Shown here: one piece after another, positions 6,390 to 7,720 of the stretch
How positions within the stretch are numbered: the first letter of the stretch is position 1
Layout of the letters: each line of letters starts with the position of its first letter
DNA from: Gammaproteobacteria bacterium
GTDB lineage: Bacteria; Pseudomonadota; Gammaproteobacteria; Eutrophobiales; Eutrophobiaceae
Length of the DNA: 7,720 nucleotides
Direction: 5' to 3'
Assembly: GCA_009843675.1 (NCBI GenBank)
Contig: VYCZ01000054.1
Coordinates: 1-7,720 of the forward strand
Made by a program: the position numbers and the translations under genes
The notes under the pieces: model-generated
Told to the model about the DNA's origin: nothing
The model's database searches: none
The model's input: the letters and a program-made list of their open reading frames with translations, nothing else

Positions 6390-6403
6390 TGGTTTTCGTT
6401 TTT
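6349..6403 (+). terminator. Possible intrinsic terminator formed by E2
   Basis: On the plus strand the strong E2 stem is followed by a T-rich tract (GGTTTTCGTTTTT, 6391-6403). It could therefore end transcription of the LCAT/di-haem/catalase-related genes between the convergent units. The T-tract is interrupted and lies inside the DUF482 coding region, so the call is moderate to weak. The minus side has no T-run. Confidence 0.4.
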
Positions 6404-7531
6404 ATAGGGCAGGTGTCCTTCCAAAGTCTTGACGTAGGCATTCATCTGCGCGGTTTCCTGTTCCAGGTAATCGTCAACCGCATTCCGGAAACCGGGATGG
6501 TGGATCCAGTGGCCGGATACCGCCAGGAACGGTTCAAATCCCCGGTACAGTTTATGCTCGCCCTGGACACCCGCATCCACGGAAGCCAGCCGGTTTTCAA
6601 TACAATACTCGATGGTCTGGTAGTAGCACAGTTCAAAATGCAGGTTCGACAGGTACCTGTCGCAACCCCAGTGCCTGCCGTACAGGGTGGTATCGCTGAG
6701 CATGGCGAATGCGCCGGCGACATGCTCATCGCCCTGTTTTGCCAGTATCAGCAAGGTGTTGTCCGGCATCGCCGTACTCAGGTGGTGAAAGAAGTCCAGT
6801 GTCAGGCGGGGGCTGCCCCAGCGCCGGTAGAACGTGCTGCAGTAGAACCCGTAGAATACGTCCCAGTGTTCCTCGGTGATGTCGGCGCCACGCAGGCAGG
6901 CAATGTCTATGTTCTCGTCCCGGACCGTCCTGCGTTCCCGCCTTATCTGCTTGCGCCGCTTTGACGTCATACCTTGCAGGAAGTCGTCGAAGTCCGCGTA
7001 GCCGCGGTTATGCCAGTGGAACTGGCAGGTATGGCGCAATAACAGGCCGTTGTCCGTCAGGATTCCCAGGTCGTCCTCCTCCGTGAACAGGCAATGAAAT
7101 GAAGACAGGCGGGAGCGCTCCGCCAGTTCCGCCACCGTCCTGATAATCAGGGACTTGATCTCGCGGTCCCTGCCGGCGGACCGGTCGATGAGGATGCGCG
7201 GGCCGCACACGGGGGTGAAAGGGATGGCCGACACCAGCTTGGGATAATACCTGCCGCCGGCCCTTTCAAAGGCGTCGGCCCAGGCCCAGTCAAACACGAA
7301 CTCCCCGTGCGAGTTGTCCCTGATATATAGCGGCATCGCCCCCAGCAGTTTGTCTGCCGACGACACCAGCAGGTGACAGGGCTCCCAGCCGTGCCCTGCC
7401 AGGCACCCGAAACGTTCCAGGCCGTTCAGGAAGTCGTATCTTAAAAACGGGTTGCCATTGCAGCCCAGCCGGTCCCATTCCACCCTGTCAACCTGGTCAA
7501 GGCTCCGGGTCTGCCTGATCGTAATTTCCAT
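6377..7531 (-). CDS. DUF482/COG3146 FemAB-like protein (GNAT-type fold)
   Basis: A soluble protein of the COG3146 / PF04339 family, named in databases after a supposed peptidoglycan biosynthesis or recognition role but not well characterised. Signatures, numbered from the ATG at 7531, are NPFLRYDFLNGLE (27-39), GEFVFDWAWADAFER (76-90), YYPKL (95-99), PFTPVCGPR (104-112), a basic KRRKQIRRERR (191-201), GRHWGC (285-290), FELCYYQ (299-305) and GVQGEHKLYRGFEP (321-334). There is no signal peptide, so it is cytoplasmic. The reading frame also opens at a TTG at 7558, inside the 7544-7568 palindrome. I prefer ATG 7531 (384 aa) because family proteins begin about there and the extra nine residues are partly repeat-derived, though neither start has a strong RBS. 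The C-terminal QGSE and stop are encoded by an arm of repeat E2. Confidence 0.9.
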   Translation of the reverse strand: MEITIRQTRSLDQVDRVEWDRLGCNGNPFLRYDFLNGLERFGCLAGHGWEPCHLLVSSADKLLGAMPLYIRDNSHGEFVFDWAWADAFERAGGRYYPKLVSAIPFTPVCGPRILIDRSAGRDREIKSLIIRTVAELAERSRLSSFHCLFTEEDDLGILTDNGLLLRHTCQFHWHNRGYADFDDFLQGMTSKRRKQIRRERRTVRDENIDIACLRGADITEEHWDVFYGFYCSTFYRRWGSPRLTLDFFHHLSTAMPDNTLLILAKQGDEHVAGAFAMLSDTTLYGRHWGCDRYLSNLHFELCYYQTIEYCIENRLASVDAGVQGEHKLYRGFEPFLAVSGHWIHHPGFRNAVDDYLEQETAQMNAYVKTLEGHLPYKNENQGSE

Positions 7532-7543
7532 TGACGAAAGCGC

Positions 7544-7568
7544 GGGGACAGAATTCAATTCTGTCCCC
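7544..7568. repeat. Palindromic element E3 (GGGGACAGAATT arms)
   Basis: GGGGACAGAATT (7544-7555) and AATTCTGTCCCC (7557-7568) are perfect 12-bp inverted arms around a single C. The arm differs from the E1/E2 arm (GGGGTCAGAGTA) at only three positions, suggesting the same element family. It lies between the start of the DUF482 gene and the end of the next minus-strand gene and contains a potential TTG start for the former. In RNA the very short centre would open by a few bases to form a loop. Confidence 0.85.
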
Positions 7569-7570
7569 TG

Positions 7571-7596
7571 TCAGAAAAGAGAATCCGATGACGGAT
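7571..7596 (-). terminator. Weak candidate terminator of the right-edge gene
   Basis: Read on the minus strand, ATCCG-TCAT-CGGAT (7583-7596) forms a 5-bp stem with a 4-nt loop followed by TCTCTTTTCT. It starts 13 nt after the stop codon of the right-edge gene. The stem is short and the T-tract interrupted, so it may be chance. If real, it would separate that gene from the DUF482 gene. Confidence 0.3.
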
Positions 7597-7609
7597 AGAG
7601 CAGGTCGCT

Positions 7610-7720
7610 TTACTCTCCACCCTTGGTGTACAGCGGGAACGGCATGATGTTTTTCCCGCTCTCGTCAAATTCCGTTATCTTGGCGGTGCCCTGCTTGTCC
7701 ATTTCGTCAATGCGGATCAC
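7610..7720 (-). CDS. C-terminal end of an unrecognised protein (partial)
   Basis: The minus strand is open from the window edge to a TAA at 7610-7612 and encodes the last 36 residues of a protein that begins outside the window. The visible sequence is hydrophilic with alternating charge (RIDEMDKQG, ITEFDESGKN) and ends in a short hydrophobic block (IMPFPLYTK) plus GGE. Codon use is GC-rich at third positions like the neighbours, which supports real coding. I do not recognise the family. It precedes the DUF482 gene on the same strand by about 78 nt, with palindrome E3 between them. Confidence 0.6.
   Translation of the reverse strand: MIRIDEMDKQGTAKITEFDESGKNIMPFPLYTKGGE

Noticed and set aside
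6413..6964. 183-codon plus-strand frame inside the DUF482 gene
   Set aside because: Antisense shadow of a recognised family.

Overview
The window is high-GC, densely coded bacterial DNA that looks like a gammaproteobacterial chromosome, probably marine or environmental. This rests on the family make-up (aat, an RTX-like C-terminus, a COG3146/DUF482 protein, a RoxA-like di-haem cytochrome) and on short palindromic repeats of types common in that class. The assignment is an inference; no rRNA, tRNA or marker gene fixes it. I saw no CRISPR array, transposase, integrase or tRNA.

Layout. Positions 1-96 hold the last 31 codons of an RTX/calcium-binding-type protein (+). Convergent to it is a minus-strand pair: aat (194-889, leucyl/phenylalanyl-tRNA-protein transferase) and, 9 nt upstream of it, an exported alpha/beta hydrolase of the epoxide hydrolase type (899-1867). 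A 153-bp divergent region carries a candidate sigma70 promoter, a dRS3-like ATTCCC-N8-GGGAAT element and a second small hairpin. The plus strand then reads an LCAT-family lipase/acyltransferase (2021-3400), a RoxA-like di-haem cytochrome c (3404-5125) and a catalase-related haem lipoprotein (5204-6343). Convergent to these is a DUF482/FemAB-like protein (6377-7531, -). The right edge holds the C-terminus of an unrecognised minus-strand protein (7610-7720).

How the genes may work together. Four neighbouring products (epoxide hydrolase-like, LCAT lipase, di-haem oxygenase/peroxidase, catalase-related haem protein) all begin with export signals, two of them lipoprotein-like. Their chemistries could be chained: release of an acyl chain, oxygenation or hydroperoxide formation, hydroperoxide rearrangement or removal, epoxide opening. 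I propose an envelope lipid-oxidation (oxylipin-like) or lipid-peroxide-detoxification module. This is a hypothesis built from domain chemistry and gene order, not something the sequence proves.

Repeats. Three related palindromes sit only at gene borders. Two are GGGGTCAGAGTA hairpins (5145-5187 and 6349-6389) placed as inverted copies on either side of the catalase-related gene. The third is a GGGGACAGAATT palindrome (7544-7568) just upstream of the DUF482 gene. One arm of the second supplies the stop codon and last residues of the DUF482 protein. They resemble REP-type elements and may mark gene modules that were inserted or rearranged.
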